From positions 7,149,166-7,213,165 of the forward strand of contig OY986967.1 in assembly GCA_963920575.1 (NCBI GenBank): 64,000 nt of DNA. The letters are read 5' to 3'. This DNA comes from Narthecium ossifragum (lineage: Eukaryota > Streptophyta > Magnoliopsida > Dioscoreales > Nartheciaceae). Of this stretch, positions 1-11,148 are shown in pieces. The notes under the pieces are model-generated. The model was not told the DNA's origin and did no database searches. It saw only the letters and a list, made by a program, of their open reading frames with translations. The position numbers and the translations under genes are program-made. Each line of letters begins with the position of its first letter. Positions within the stretch are counted from its first letter, which is position 1.

Positions 1-1
1 A

Positions 2-268
2 TCGGATGGAGGTGTTTATTGCCAACAACAAGTGCGGCGCAAACCATACCACCGCAACTGCGGCTGTGCGTTGCACAAGTCCGGAGGCGTCCCTTGAAGC
101 TGCCAATGCCGTGCAAAAGTGGAGTATCCTCTCCGGCAATCGTCGGAAGCCTCTCTTTGGTGTTCTACGGAGAGGTCATCCTATGTTCTTGCTGATAAAT
201 TGGTGGATGCTGAGATAGCTAAGATTGGACGGCATGAAGAATGGAAGCAAAGCTCAAATGCCGCTTAA
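2..268 (+). pseudogene. Partial copy of a small Cys/His-motif plant gene, premature stop
   Basis: The frame starting at base 2 is open to the left edge and ends at TAA 266-268. It contains the motif RRKPYHRNCGCALHKS, then a Cys pair and YPLRQSS. The same order (RRRPYHRNCSCAMHQS, a Cys, then YPIRQST) occurs in the ORF at 50009-50308, so the two are paralogues. I recognise this as the pattern of short, uncharacterised plant proteins; no function is known to me. A TGA at about 95-97 interrupts the frame between the two conserved blocks. It could be a CGA codon altered by cytosine deamination. The 5' end lies outside the window. A tiny intron covering the TGA is possible but I see no good splice pair. 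Sure of the paralogy, less sure that it is dead. Confidence 0.6.
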
Positions 269-507
269 GAACTGGAGGAAGCAATGATTTTGATATTGTT
301 AATTTGAGCTCAAATTTGATTAAATTGTCTAAGGTAAAGGATTGATTGTCGTAAGTTCTTGAACCTAATGTTGTAAATTGCAATGGAATTCGATTGAGAT
401 TTATTACGGAAAAGTTAGGAAGTGTAATACTAGTATAAGTTATTACAATTATATTAGTTGAGTGTTTATTGGTTGGAGAGTGGAGGATAAGAAAGTTGAT
501 TAGGGGA
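269..507. other. AT-rich flank, no gene seen
   Basis: This is low-GC sequence between the decayed small gene and the target-site duplication of the Pack-MULE. It may be the 3' UTR and downstream region of the small gene. I see no coding potential or repeat structure in it. Confidence 0.4.
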
Positions 508-660
508 AAATCTTATGGCCAAAGTACACTTTGATACCCTGTAGTTTCAGGGATTAGCATTCTACTACCCTCATATTTAAAAATCAAATAAATATACATC
601 TAACTTTCAAATCATTATAGTTTATTCCAAGCCGTCAGACGACGTTAAATCGAGTCACGA

Positions 661-695
661 AAAACCGGTCACGTGACACGCACGTGACCGGTTTT
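661..695. repeat. Perfect 15-bp inverted repeat with 5-nt loop
   Basis: Arms 661-675 (AAAACCGGTCACGTG) and 681-695 are perfect reverse complements separated by ACACG. The stem contains two CACGTG-like cores. It lies inside the Pack-MULE, just before the captured gene pieces. Its function is unknown; it could form a cruciform or hairpin. Confidence 0.85.
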
Positions 696-745
696 CACCC
701 ATTCCCCGCCATCTTCGACGTGAGGCTGACTGGGATGCCAAGCTC

Positions 746-1417
746 CTACACCCAAAGGACGTCGCATGGGATGCCGAGCTCCTCAGCCACATCGAGGGCC
801 GCTGGCATGAAAGGGTTGTTGACGACGAACGACACTTTCCTGCCCTCGCCCGCCTGGCCGTGGATGAGCTTCGCCAACGCAGCGGGCATGACGCCAACCA
901 GCCGAGGCATGTACCAGTTGATGTCGTCACGACGGGTTTCATTGATGTTGAGTCCGTTGGAGAAGAGCTCAAAACGAAGGCGGTCCTTGCCCACAGGCAT
1001 GGCGGTGCTCGATGTGGTCATGGTGGCTGCCAGTATCTTGACATTGATGTTGGCGATGATGGTGAAGGTGACCACGAGGCCCTTAGCGCCCATACGCTTG
1101 GTGAAGGGCAGCATACAGTTGACATAGCCTTGGGCGGGGAAGGAGACCATCGGAACGTGTATCGCCGTGACCATGAGGCCCTTGGCGGCCATGCACTTGG
1201 ATGAGCTTCTTCTCCGGCGGCGGGCATGACGACGCGCGACCAGCCGAGGCATGTACCAGTTGATGTCGTTGCGGCGGGGTTCATCGATGTCGAGTCCGTT
1301 GGAAGAGAACTTGAAGCGGAGGGGGCCCTTGCCCGCAGGAATGGCAGCACCCGACGTGGTCTTGGAGTTCAGCGCCCCCGATTCGTCACTCCTCCCATCC
1401 GCACAGCTCCTGTTCAT
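746..1417 (-). pseudogene. Captured UDP-glycosyltransferase (UGT) N-terminal fragments, partly duplicated
   Basis: The minus strand is open for 223 codons. Residues from about 90 on carry the start of a plant UGT: MVSFPAQGYVN (the family's FPAQGHxNP block), then AKGLVVTF, and near the end VVNNPFMPAALDVAEELGIP, the block close to the acceptor site. The C-terminal UDP-sugar-binding PSPG box is missing, so the enzyme cannot be functional. The segment ending in WYMPRLV occurs twice (about 897-1000 and 1238-1340 on the plus strand), so the captured piece was duplicated inside the element. GC content is far above the flanks. The ORF may be fortuitous, but the family is clear, most like the UGT75/UGT84 types. 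Confidence 0.7.
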
Positions 1418-1429
1418 GGATCCCCTGTT

Positions 1430-1935
1430 TAGCCATGAGTTGGATCCCCTATTCTTATCCCCTGCTTACGTCCTCTGTTTGTGGATCCTGTGGACATCTC
1501 CCTGGCCCGAGTTCTTCTTTGACGGTGACGAGATCCCATCCAACAACGCGATTAGATCCAGCGACTCTATCCATCGCGATGCTAACCCATCGTGGCTCTG
1601 CCAGATCTCTTCTCCGGCACGTTTCGTATCTCCGATCGGATGCGACGAAGTCTTCTTTTCTCGCGACGAGTTGCTAGTCTTGCTCCTCGAGCTTCTTCTC
1701 TGTGGAGATCTTCTTCTCCACTTTCCTTCCGGTGAAGATTCCTTCTCGCTCAGGATCCATCTCTTGCGGCCCCGCCATCTTCCTATTCCTTGTGGATATC
1801 CCCGACGACACTCTTCTTCTCCTGTGGCTAGCTCTTCGTCTCCGACCAGCGACGAGATCTCAATCCTCTCTTCTTCATCGATCTGCAAGTGGTTGATCAA
1901 CCTCTATCTTCTCCCGTGGCTTGCTCTTTGTCTCC
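1430..1935. other. GC-rich interior of the Pack-MULE, origin not identified
   Basis: The GC- and CT-rich sequence lacks any recognisable domain in six frames. It may be captured 5' UTR or promoter DNA of a host gene. Open frames here are composition effects. Confidence 0.35.
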
Positions 1936-1964
1936 GACATCAACGTCAAGATACTGGCGGCCAC
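1936..1964 (+). repeat. Third, inverted copy of a UGT fragment
   Basis: This 29-bp stretch is the near reverse complement of 1022-1050, part of the captured UGT fragment. It therefore lies in opposite orientation to the main fragment inside the same Pack-MULE. A transcript of the interior could fold back here. Confidence 0.6.
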
Positions 1965-2234
1965 CGTAGAAGGCGGCCTCCTTGCGTCTCTCTGTCTCCA
2001 CATTAGCAAAACCAGTCAAAATAGTTGAAAACCAGTCAAAATTGATGAAAATCATTTAAAATTAAGCACAGTGACCGATTTGTTGTGACTAGCCTAACGG
2101 TGATTGATGACCTGAACTAAATAGCCATGTTTTAAAACTATAGGCTAGTTTTATGTGATTTTGGAAGATGAGGGTATTAGAATGCTAATCCCTTAAACTA
2201 CAGGGTATTAGAGTGTTTTTTGGCCAAAACTTAA

Positions 2235-2755
2235 AAATAAAGAAGAAAACATTTGTGTTTGGTTTGGAGAATATTTTCATGTTTTCGTATTCGCTTTCAT
2301 TTTCTTTTTTCTATTCTCAGTTTTTATTTGCCAATTTATAGAGATGCATTTGGTTTAGAATGCTAAACTAACACGTGCTATATTCTGAAAATTGAAAACA
2401 AAAAAGGTTGAAATGACCAATTTAATGTTTTCATATTTATTAAAATATTTTAAAAGATAGAAACCAAAAACAATTTCAGAACTATTTTCTATTTTCATCA
2501 AACAAAAGACAGGAAACCAAATAGCACTTGGAGGTGATTTATTTGGAAAACATTTTCATATTTTCATTCTTTATTTTATTTTTTTCTGTTATCAATTTCT
2601 ATTTTCGTTTTCTAGAAAACGTTTTTAGTTGAAAAGCTATTTTCTGAAAAATAGAAATAATAAAGGCTGAAAACAATTCGACGTATTCATCCTTTTTTGG
2701 AAAACAACCATCATGTTTTCTCAAAAATGTTATCAAACCAATCAAACCATGTGCG
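2235..2755. repeat. AT-rich, partly self-complementary intergenic repeat
   Basis: Two successive blocks are rich in TTTGGAAAACATTTTCAT-like and GAAAAC-like strings on both strands. This resembles decayed hAT-type MITE sequence. No clean terminal repeats or target duplication could be fixed. Confidence 0.3.
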
Positions 2756-3153
2756 TTTTAAAACCCATTTTCTGTTTTCTAGAGTGCATGCATGGTATGA
2801 AGAATAACTAAGCAAACAAGGAATCCATCCATGTCTTGTTTGAGAGATCGGCGGGATACGACATGCAAGGTTAAGTACATCATGCGTGAGGTAGGTCTTC
2901 AATTTGAATCAAGTCCAGGACATTGTGGTTGTAACGGCGTTTACGGTGGGACAGAGTCAAAAGCATAAATTTTAAAAAAAAACTAAAGAAATCTGGGAAT
3001 CGATCTTGATCTGGAGTCCATTGAACTCTCTCGTTGAAGATTTCCCGATTGATTGTATCCATATATTGTTATGCTCTTTGTAAAGAAAGCATACCGAATA
3101 AGTATTGGTAATTAATTTGGGCCTAGACGCATATATTCCTTTTTTCAATTCCT
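2756..3153. other. No recognised feature
   Basis: AT-rich sequence without a gene, RNA or repeat that I can identify. It could be decayed copia or LTR sequence beyond the fragment at 3506-3685. Confidence 0.3.
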
Positions 3154-3209
3154 TTCTTCTTCTTCTTCTTCTTCTTCTTCTTCTTCTTCTTCTTCTTCTT
3201 CTTCTTCTT
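3154..3209. repeat. (TTC)n microsatellite
   Basis: An uninterrupted TTC repeat of about 18 units. Confidence 0.95.
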
Positions 3210-3505
3210 GAGTAAGGAGCAAACCTCAAATGTATATATGAAGATGTTAGCCAAAATAATGGCTAATCAATCAATGATTGACATGTCAGTGTAATAAATA
3301 TGATCGACAAACTTTCAAAGGAAATTGGATGATGATGTTTTAAGACAAACAAAAGATCATCGGTCAAAAGAAGAAAGTTATCATTTAAAGAAGAAGATCA
3401 TCCTCGCAGAAAGAAATCATCGGCCACGAACGATGATGATTTAAAGACAAGAAAGATATCAACTAAGGACGATGAAGATGGAACAGAAAAGCTTTTCTCT
3501 TCATC

Positions 3506-3685
3506 GATCCAGGATGACTAAGTCGATCATGCCAAAGCATGAATTCCTTTGGATTAGAACAGTTCTTGTTCATAACAGCATGTGATTCTACTGACCTTAT
3601 TTTCCTATAATATAGACCAGAAGAAAGAGTAGGAAGTCTTTCAAGTACATACTTCTGGCATGAAGTTTTAAATGTGACGTTGATG
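3506..3685 (-). pseudogene. Copia pol fragment (end of protease region to GAG-pre-integrase), left half
   Basis: Read on the minus strand from 3685, the frame gives VLERLPTLSSGLYY followed by LWHDRLSHPGS. These are the linker and the zinc-binding GAG-pre-integrase motif of plant Ty1/copia elements. Similarity stops at about 3506, so the integrase core, RT and RNase H are missing or unrecognisable. The frame at 3684 continues the one that stops at about 43451 on the minus strand. The two pieces are therefore halves of one element split by the Athila-like insertion. Confidence 0.7.
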
Positions 3686-3720
3686 TGCCATCGCAGACAA
3701 TCAAAAATAAAACCAGTACT
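3686..3720 (-). repeat. Athila-like left LTR, piece 1
   Basis: It matches the right LTR at 24459-24494 (shared GCAATCAAAAATAAAAC-type block, one base different). It is cut off at 3720 by insertion of the solo LTR. Confidence 0.75.
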
Positions 3721-5056
3721 TGTTACACCCCGACACAGAAAACCTATCCGGTCAGGAGCATGAGGGTTCCTCCACTATTTACATCCGATACGACGCGATA
3801 CATTGCGAAAAACACAGTTAATTTAAAATTTAGGACTTCCAACAGCAATACAACAATTCTGATAATCTACTTAAGATCTAACCGCAAGATCAGAAGAAAC
3901 ATAATTCTATTTAAGTAACATTAAAGTTGTACATTCTAGACATCTGATACAGATTTAGCAGAAACTTGCCAAAGAGGAAAATTATACATTTAAGGCAATT
4001 CTCGAGGGATGTCAATATACAAAGTCATCAAAAGTACAACAGGTGTCCCACAACAACCTCAAGTGCCTCCGGAAGTCGACACGCTTCCAAGACTTCATCC
4101 AACTGGGACCACTAAAGATGAGCCGACGCCTGCACCTACAAACGCAGCTCAGGTAGGAGCGAGCAACAAAGCTCAGTAGGGTTCTACTCTACTCTACGTC
4201 GCACAGGAAGAAAGGGAAACTATAAAGTCCCGGGTTCTGTCTTATCTCTAATGGAAACTCAAGTTACGTCTACCGCCTACCTCAGGGCATGTGCTCTGTG
4301 ACCTCAACTGTCAATAGCCTTCCCTCTCAACAACCAAGCGCCCAGCGCTAAATAACAATGGGGTAGGACCCAGGGCAGCACGTAACTTCCCTTAACACGG
4401 ATACGGAGCATGAGACGAGAACTCTGGGCGACCTCTACACCTCAAACAATAGATAATAGCCAACTAGACCCATCCTCAAGAATACAAAGATTAAACAATA
4501 CAATCGTCGTAGATCTCGCTACCCAGCCACGGCCCTAGAGCTAGATCCGAGCTACCCGAGAGCCTCGGATCGGCGAAAACTCTATTCACCCACGCCCAAA
4601 CTTTATGCTCTAATGCAAACAAGATGCATGCAATGCTCAACCACAAATAAAGAGATATAAGCTTGCAACCAAATGACATCAGTTATACAGGACTGGGCAT
4701 AGCTTGAAGCTAGCCAAGGGTGAGCATAGCAAGGGTCTAAAGCAAGGAAGATATATCTAACAAAGCAATTACAATAAACACCCAACAGATCAAATTTCGG
4801 CATTACAACGGCGCCCACAAGCAACAACGGAAATTGCTACAACGGGGATACAACCCCGACCAACCAACAACAACAAGTTTGATTAACAGTATAACGGGTT
4901 ATGCCCCCGGCGCACAACGGCAATCAGCCGGGCTATTAATCAAAGCAGTAAAACTATTATAAACATGCGAGGCACACCTTCGGCCCATTTATACTAAACA
5001 TTCCCGGGGTATTCACTCCCCCGGTTACCCATAAAGCGATAAAGCAGTCAGAAATT

Positions 5057-5057
<1 letters not shown>

Positions 5058-5091
<34 letters not shown>

Positions 5092-5096
5092 ACCAC

Positions 5097-5148
<52 letters not shown>
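5058..5148. repeat. Compound (CATA)n/(AC)n/(AT)n microsatellite
   Basis: Four-base CATA units, then AC units, then about 24 AT units, inside the solo LTR. Confidence 0.9.
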
Positions 5149-5360
5149 TATCGAGAAACTGCTTGAAATCGGTAGACGGTAGAAATCGATAAACCGATTC
5201 GAAACACAACTTACGGCGTAATCCGGAGATAAACCAGTCAAAATCCCGATAAAAATAATATAATACCCATTACTTATCATCGAGAAAGCCCCACTAGAAT
5301 ACCGGGTCGAAAGGAAATCGAAAACATAGAATTCGGATGAATATTAACAATCAACATATA

Positions 5361-5740
5361 TGAGATCGATCTTTTTATCCAAGAATATCGATCTTCTACA
5401 TGAGTGCTCTCTACCTTAAGGAGGAGATCGATCTTCTCCCAAGAGAAGATCGATCTTCCTTAAGAAAGTCCTCTATCTGGGAAGGAAGAGATCAATCTTC
5501 ATACCATGAAGAAAGATCATTCCCAAACTAGGGTTCTGTCTGGGAAAGGAGAATCTTCCTTAAGTGCTCCCTCTGTCAAAGGAAGAGATCGATCTTCCTC
5601 AGACGGGACAGAACACCAACATATGAACGATCGATCTTTCCTACAGCGAAGATCGATCCTTCAAAGTCGGCAACCGTCATGGCAACAATAAGATCGATCT
5701 TCATTCCCGATCTTCATGGAATAAAGATCGATCCTTCTTG
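5361..5740. repeat. Array of AGATCGATCTTC palindromes in the LTR
   Basis: About ten copies of GATCGATC, mostly extended to GAAGATCGATCTTC-like perfect palindromes, spaced by 20-60 bp of unrelated sequence. The orthologous part of the solo LTR at 46960-47165 has the same motif. The copies are not a simple tandem repeat, because the spacers differ. Confidence 0.8.
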
Positions 5741-6692
5741 TGCCGACAACATATATTAATAGTGATTGGAATCCAATTTCTTGGATTCGATCTATCAAAA
5801 CGTATCGAAATCAAACCAAACTTGGCTGAGGTGTGCAATTGGATATGGGGAATCTAATGACACTAAGAAATCAAACTTCGGATGATCAAATCCCCAGAAA
5901 TCAAAGAAATTTCCCTGAAGCCGACAAAACCAATGAAAACTCAATTTGTGGGATTTGATCTATTAGATGGTGATGGAATCCATTCAAGCTTTGCAGGAAG
6001 GTTTATTTGATGACAAGGAATTCGTTCAAGCAATAAAAACCAGACTCAGATCGTGAAATATCATATCTGAGTCCGATCCCGTCGAAAAACCGAAAACAAA
6101 ATATGGAATTTGGCCGAAAGAATATAGAACTGATTCGATAGAAAGCTTCTAAGCACAGTAAGGAACTAGAATACAGAAAAGAAAAGCAGTCCAACAAACA
6201 CAACAACCACAGATCAATTAAAAGCGATCCTAGGGTTACCAATTCACCAGAATTGGGTAGAAACACCTACATGTAGCAACAAGTAGGCGATTTATGAATC
6301 CCTCCGATCCATGCGGATCCATGCCGAAAAGCCACAGCCTAAGCTCCATCTGGCAGCCAAGGGGAGAGAGAAAGGAGAGAAGAGAAAGAAAGAGAAGAGA
6401 GAGAAAAGAAAGGCCTATTTGTAGAGATCATAACCGATTTCGGCCGTCCGATTCGATCTACCATGATCGAGCTCCGATATTCCTTTTGGAAGGACCCCTA
6501 AGGTCCTAATCAATCACATACACCAATTCAATGCGGGTGCGAAACCGACCGCTAGGGAGCAATTTTACCAAATTGCCCCTGGGGTCAAAAATAGCCATAC
6601 AATCATCCGATCGTACCTGACACGGAACCAAACCAACAGGGAACGGCCCTCGCCCTACGCGGTCGAGTCAGGTTAGAGTAATCAATCCTCAG

Positions 6693-7477
6693 AGTACTCC
6701 ATAGAATAAATGTATTAGTGCGAGTAAGGATCGTTCCCGCGAGGAGTGTCTAGCCTAGTTTTGTGCTTGTGAACAAAGATGGGGAGAGTTCGATATAACG
6801 GAAACAACTACGAAATAATTCAAATTAAAGAGTTGAAGTCAATTAAAAGAACAAACCTTGATTTAAGTCAACATCCTCCAGCGGAATCTAACAATTGGTC
6901 ATCGATGCAGGTATATATCAATCCACACCTTGAATATTCACCGTTCGAATTATTTTCGTATCTCTCTTTAGTTGTAGTTAATCAGGAAACAACCAATCTA
7001 ATTAACCATAACTAGTAAACAACCCCAGACAGGTGCTGAAGGTTTAATCTAGTAACAGCCTTAAGATTTAGAGAGATCGATGCAGCTAAATAGCACAAAC
7101 ACAAGCGGTTGTATTTAATTTAGTCGAATGTTCTTCATAAGACCTAATAATCTCTGATGCAAGAAATCAATAGATCTCAGTTGCTTCGCAGATTAGAGGG
7201 ATCAAACAATTAAGAATTTGATGTCCAACCTAGTAGTAGATTGCAACGAATAATCAACTAGAAAGCCTCCTAGCAATTAAACAAGACAATCATGAATATA
7301 ATCACATAAGGCTATTCAATACTCAAGACATAAATTGAACAATGAAAACAAACTAGATCTCACAGTTTTATTGATTTCGAGACTTCCATTTCCTTCGACC
7401 AAGTCTCCAAGTTAAGCCACACATGACCATGAATAAAACCAAAAGAAAAGGTTAAGCAGAAACGTGATATATATATA
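6693..7477 (-). repeat. Athila-like left LTR, piece 2
   Basis: It matches 24495-24923 joined to 32951-33245, that is, the right LTR with its CACTA insertion removed. It ends in a short AT tract where Helitron B is inserted. A local insertion near 7123-7155 is absent from the right copy. Confidence 0.8.
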
Positions 7478-7813
7478 CTTGGGAATGCCCGTGCCTACGT
7501 CACGGATATATAGAGTTTTTTCAAAAAAATTTGGTAGAACCTCACCTGTACCGAAACAAACCTTATAAGTGCAACATTATCCCTCAAATACAACATTATC
7601 CCTCACAAACTTTGTTCCCGGGGCAAACATTGTCCTCACAAACTTTACAAACCATAGTATCCTCAAATACAACATTATCCCTCACAAACCACAACTTCAA
7701 AGAAAAAACAAAATACAGATATTCTAATTTCACAATAATCTAACTCCAGGGCTAGCAAAATCTAACCGTTGGTTTTTTCTCTTTTTAACTCTAGCTCCAA
7801 GCATTCCCACAAC

Positions 7814-8747
7814 CAGGGCCGGCCCTGAGTTTTTCTGGGCTCAAGGCGGAAGATAAAAATAGGGCCCCGTACCTTCTAAAATACATAAAAAAAATTCACT
7901 TCGAAAAACAAACTTTAAGAGAAACATAGACCGACTAAGATCATCATTTTGATTTGTTCCTGCATTCTCAATTTCATTCATCAATTGATCATGTTCTCCA
8001 CCTCATTCTCATTCTCTTGTACGGTTGCATCTGCTAAAGTATGTGATTTTTTATCAATTATATTCAAGTACTTACTAAGAGATCCGGCTTTGAAGCTTCA
8101 TTAATGCATTTCTTTTTTGCTTTTCTTTTCTTTTTTGAGCACCAAAAAGATACTTTTTAATATGAGCCATAAACTACAAAGTACCAGTCTCTACCACGAT
8201 GAGTAAATGAAATGAGTACCTCGACGGGGGTCGCCAAGGAGCGAGAGTGAGTATGCGATAACTAATCTCCCACACAAAACCCTTGTCTCTATCTCGCTCT
8301 CTCTCCTTTTTTTCCTTCCTCTGCCGCAGCCACCCACAAGCAGACCCTTTTTTCTTTCCTCTGCTGCAGCCACCCACCCCACCCGCATGCCCCACACGAG
8401 GCTTTTTCTCTCAAAACCTCTCTTCTCTCTCACCCGTACAAACTCTTTACAACCCTAACTTCTAGCTGCGGGTTCTACCTCCTTTTTTAAACCACATATT
8501 TAGGGTATTGGAATTAGAGAGAAAATCAAAGTAAACTTGAGCTCTAATTAATTACATGAACTAATCAATTAGTAAACCCAATTTAGACTTAATGAGATAT
8601 GATCTAATGAATTAAAGAGATCCTAATTGAGTTACATTTCTATATATATATATATATATAATAACTTAGAGAAAAAAAATTTTGGGCCCCCTAGGATTGT
8701 GGGCCCTAGGCACAGGCCTCTTGGGCTTTGCCTCAGGGCCGGCTCTG
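7814..8747. mobile_element. Non-autonomous hAT element (Tip100-like ends)
   Basis: The left end is CAGGGCCGGCCCTGAG. The right end, read inward, is CAGAGCCGGCCCTGAG. It is flanked by perfect 8-bp duplications CCCACAAC (7806-7813 and 8748-8755), the size used by hAT elements. The interior of 934 bp has no transposase. Short open frames around 8174-8465 come from CT-rich sequence. It is nested inside Helitron B, so it is the younger insertion. Confidence 0.92.
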
Positions 8748-8755
8748 CCCACAAC

Positions 8756-10470
8756 ACCACCACCACTTCACTGATGCGTGGCCCTGGATCAGAAAATCCA
8801 ACAGTTAGATGATTACCATCATCAATCCAAAATCTTAACAGAATAAGCTTTGATAACATGTAAAAATCTAGTTCTCTTGGGATAACTTATTCCTAAAACA
8901 GCCAATATGCCGAAGTTACCTAAGAAACATGTATGTAAAAGAGATACCCGCAAGCATAAAGAAAAGTCAAGTTCCTCTATAGTAGTTGATACCAATATGT
9001 CCAACTTTGGTTCATTTTGAAGTCACAACTTGCCGAAGTTATCTAAGTGATTAATGGTATTCTAAAAACATGTATGTAAAAGAGATTAAGAAAGCTCTAA
9101 CATATGAAAAGGAATCAATGCATAGGAGATTTATAGCATTAACATATAAAATGTGATCTTCATAGTATGTATCATGCTAATAGGAACGTCGAGGAATACT
9201 TTTAATTAATCTCATCCATCCGGTTTCGTTTTCTACAATAGAGTAAATGGGGCATTGGTGCACAAATTTGCCCTACATGAGCTGAATTTGCATATCAGAA
9301 GCAGATAAAGGGACAACCTCCTATCAAATGATTTGTTAGAGACCTCTGTTTGACTACGTGTGCTCCAAAATCACAATATACCCCTCCAACATCAATTCAC
9401 TTTTTAAGAGAGTGCTCTTTAATACAAAAGTTAGTTAGCCCATGCAGCAATAAAAACATGTATTTCTAGCAAAGCTAATGTCAGCAACCTTCTAATATAT
9501 AGACGAAAATACCAAATATATCAATGGAATAACTACAGCATGACGGTCAAAGTAAAACCTTCTTGAGCATCATCTTTTCTACAAAAGGGTCAACTTCCCT
9601 TGCTTCATAAGCTTTAACCAAATAGACTCTAAAAATCCATGAGTGATGACTTCAAAGTCTAACAAAGAAATCTGAAATTCAAATTGAGAAATTCATATTC
9701 CTAATCAAATTGGGTCTTAGTTGACGATGCCAATTCTCAAGATACCCGGTCAAATTATAAATAATGACCTATTGACCTATTGACCACTGTCACTGAAATT
9801 CTCTCAATATCTAATAAAGGTAATGGATGAAGAGCACTCCATACAACTTGTGGATCTCGATAGATCACCAAGAATGTAATCCACCTGGAAGAAGAGGTGC
9901 AACCAGTTAGAATCAATTATGGAAAGATTCTGTTATAATGCAAAGATAAATTAGGATATGTATAGAAGAGGTGCAATCAGTTAGAATCATGTTATAATGC
10001 AAAGATAAAAGAAGATCAGAATTAACTTTGAATCCTAGTCAATGCAAAGATAAAAGAAGGTTAGAATTAACTTTGAATCATGTTTGGAGAGCATACCTAT
10101 GCAGCAAGAAACATGTTTCTAGCAGCACTTTAAATGCTTATCTCATAATTAAAACATGGATTTACATGTAGAAACTCGATATTCTCAAACATGGGGTGAA
10201 ATTCCATAATACATCATGCTACACATTAGCTTTATACATAACCCTGTTCTCATTATCTTAAATAAATTGCTGCCTACCAACTTAGATTGAGTGGTATATA
10301 CAGTCAGTTGAATACTTTAGCTCCAGATTAAAGCTGGTAGCCAACCTGAAGTTTGAGTGAGTGATAATTTTTTACCACAATTCACTTTCACGGCGAGGAT
10401 CCAAAAAAATATTTGTCATGATCACATATGGCTATACAACAACAATTGTCTCTCTTAGTGTAGGAACATG
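8756..10470. other. Helitron B interior, no domain identified
   Basis: AT-rich DNA between the hAT element and the EF-hand exon. It has the texture of intron or intergenic sequence. Possible splice sites occur but I recognise no exon. Confidence 0.35.
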
Positions 10471-10478
10471 ATTTGCAG

Positions 10479-10539
10479 GTTTGATCTTGATGGAGATGGC
10501 GAGCTCAGCTTCGAAGAATTCAAGATCATGATGCTTTGA
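10479..10539 (+). pseudogene. Captured terminal exon of an EF-hand calcium-binding protein
   Basis: A TTTGCAG acceptor at 10472-10478 is followed by FDLDGDGELSFEEFKIMML and a TGA stop. The DxDGDGxLxxxE spacing gives a complete EF-hand calcium loop with Asp at positions 1, 3 and 5 and Glu at 12. It resembles the last exon of a calmodulin-like or related EF-hand protein. It lies on the strand opposite to the cysteine synthase exons 350 bp away, so the two come from different genes. No promoter or earlier exon is seen. Confidence 0.7.
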
Positions 10540-10876
10540 GTTCCTTCAAATGTATTAATAATTTGGCAACATCAAAAATCATGTTTGATGTTGAGAAAAA
10601 TCAAACATGATGAAACCAAATGTACAACCTTCTCGTCACATGCTGAACCCTTATTACACATGGATAAAGTACGTGAAAAACAGCATAGTGTGAATTTGGT
10701 TGCAATGCAGCTACATAATAAAATCCACAAATGTGAAATTAAGAAATTAGCTAAGGAAGAATGTGCAACTGTGAATTTTCAGGTCAATCAAAAATAGTTT
10801 AAAGAGACTCAAAGATGGTTGAAAAAAAAAATAGGAATAATCCTTTGTCAAAAGCATAGAGAAAGGGCTCACTCAC

Positions 10877-10934
10877 CTTGCCTGGAGTTATCAACCCCTT
10901 CCTCTCGGCATCCTCTATCATAGCAAATGCAGGT
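10877..10934 (-). pseudogene. Captured cysteine synthase (OAS thiol-lyase) exon, downstream
   Basis: The minus-strand exon encodes PAFAMIEDAERKGLITPGK between an AG acceptor (at 10935) and a GTGAGT donor (10871-10876). The block AMIxDAExKGLIxPG follows the PLP-lysine region in plant O-acetylserine(thiol)lyase and beta-cyanoalanine synthase. Its phase joins exactly to the exon at 11037-11148. Because the intron is kept, the capture was of genomic DNA, not of a retrocopy. The rest of the enzyme is missing. Confidence 0.75.
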
Positions 10935-11036
10935 CTGTTCAACAATAATCCATTAAGCCCAGCCTAAAATCAAAACCCAATCACACTATCTTCGCATAGG
11001 AATCATCTAATCCACAAACATATAGAACTAATCTAC

Positions 11037-11148
11037 CTATCCTTAACACTGCAGGTGGCCTGCATCATCTCGAGCTTCACAGCCACCCTTGCCTCACAAC
11101 CTTGAGAAACCATGTTCAAGAACACCAATGGTGTCCTCCCTATTGCCT
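11037..11148 (-). pseudogene. Captured cysteine synthase exon with PLP-lysine motif
   Basis: The minus strand encodes [20 protein letters not shown], then KLEMMQ and SVKD, with the last codon split by a GTAGAT donor. In this family IGxTPLVxLN is near the N-terminus, and the Lys of SVKDR binds pyridoxal phosphate. The split Arg codon is completed by the next exon at 10934, showing that the two exons derive from one gene with a 102-bp intron (10935-11036). The upstream boundary, at about 11148, is where similarity starts. Confidence 0.8.

Larger units (their letters stand above)
517..2225. mobile_element. Mutator-like element (Pack-MULE) carrying glycosyltransferase gene pieces
   Basis: The terminal inverted repeats are 517-574 and 2168-2225, about 58 bp each, with about six mismatches by eye. 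Both begin GGCCAAA and share the core ATACCCTGTAGTTT. The flanking 9-mers AAATCTTAT (508-516) and AAAACTTAA (2226-2234) match at 7 of 9 places, the size expected of a Mutator target duplication. The interior has no transposase. It holds GC-rich minus-strand pieces of a UDP-glycosyltransferase gene (about 746-1417) and a small inverted third piece (1936-1964). Long TIRs, a 9-bp duplication and captured host sequence define a Pack-MULE. The TIR mismatches and imperfect duplication show it is not recent. Confidence 0.85.
3721..6691 (-). mobile_element. Solo LTR, Ty3 chromovirus-like family 2
   Basis: It runs from TGTTACACCCCGAC to CCTCA and is the reverse of the LTR at 45972-48902, which ends GGTCGGGGCGTGACA. 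The length of 2971 bp fits a single LTR; no internal domain, PBS or coding region is present. AGTACT occurs immediately left (3715-3720) and again at 6693-6698, and the Athila LTR resumes exactly there, so it is a true insertion with a short duplication. Unequal recombination between two LTRs normally leaves such a solo copy. It contains the AC/AT microsatellite at 5058-5148 and a GATCGATC array at about 5361-5740. Confidence 0.85.

Noticed and set aside
1251..2006. 251-codon protein on the plus strand
   Set aside because: It is antisense to the UGT fragments for its first part and then unrelated; no domain is seen.
5361..5740. CRISPR-like array
   Set aside because: The repeated motif is short and palindromic, spacers vary in length, and the DNA is a plant LTR; no cas genes.
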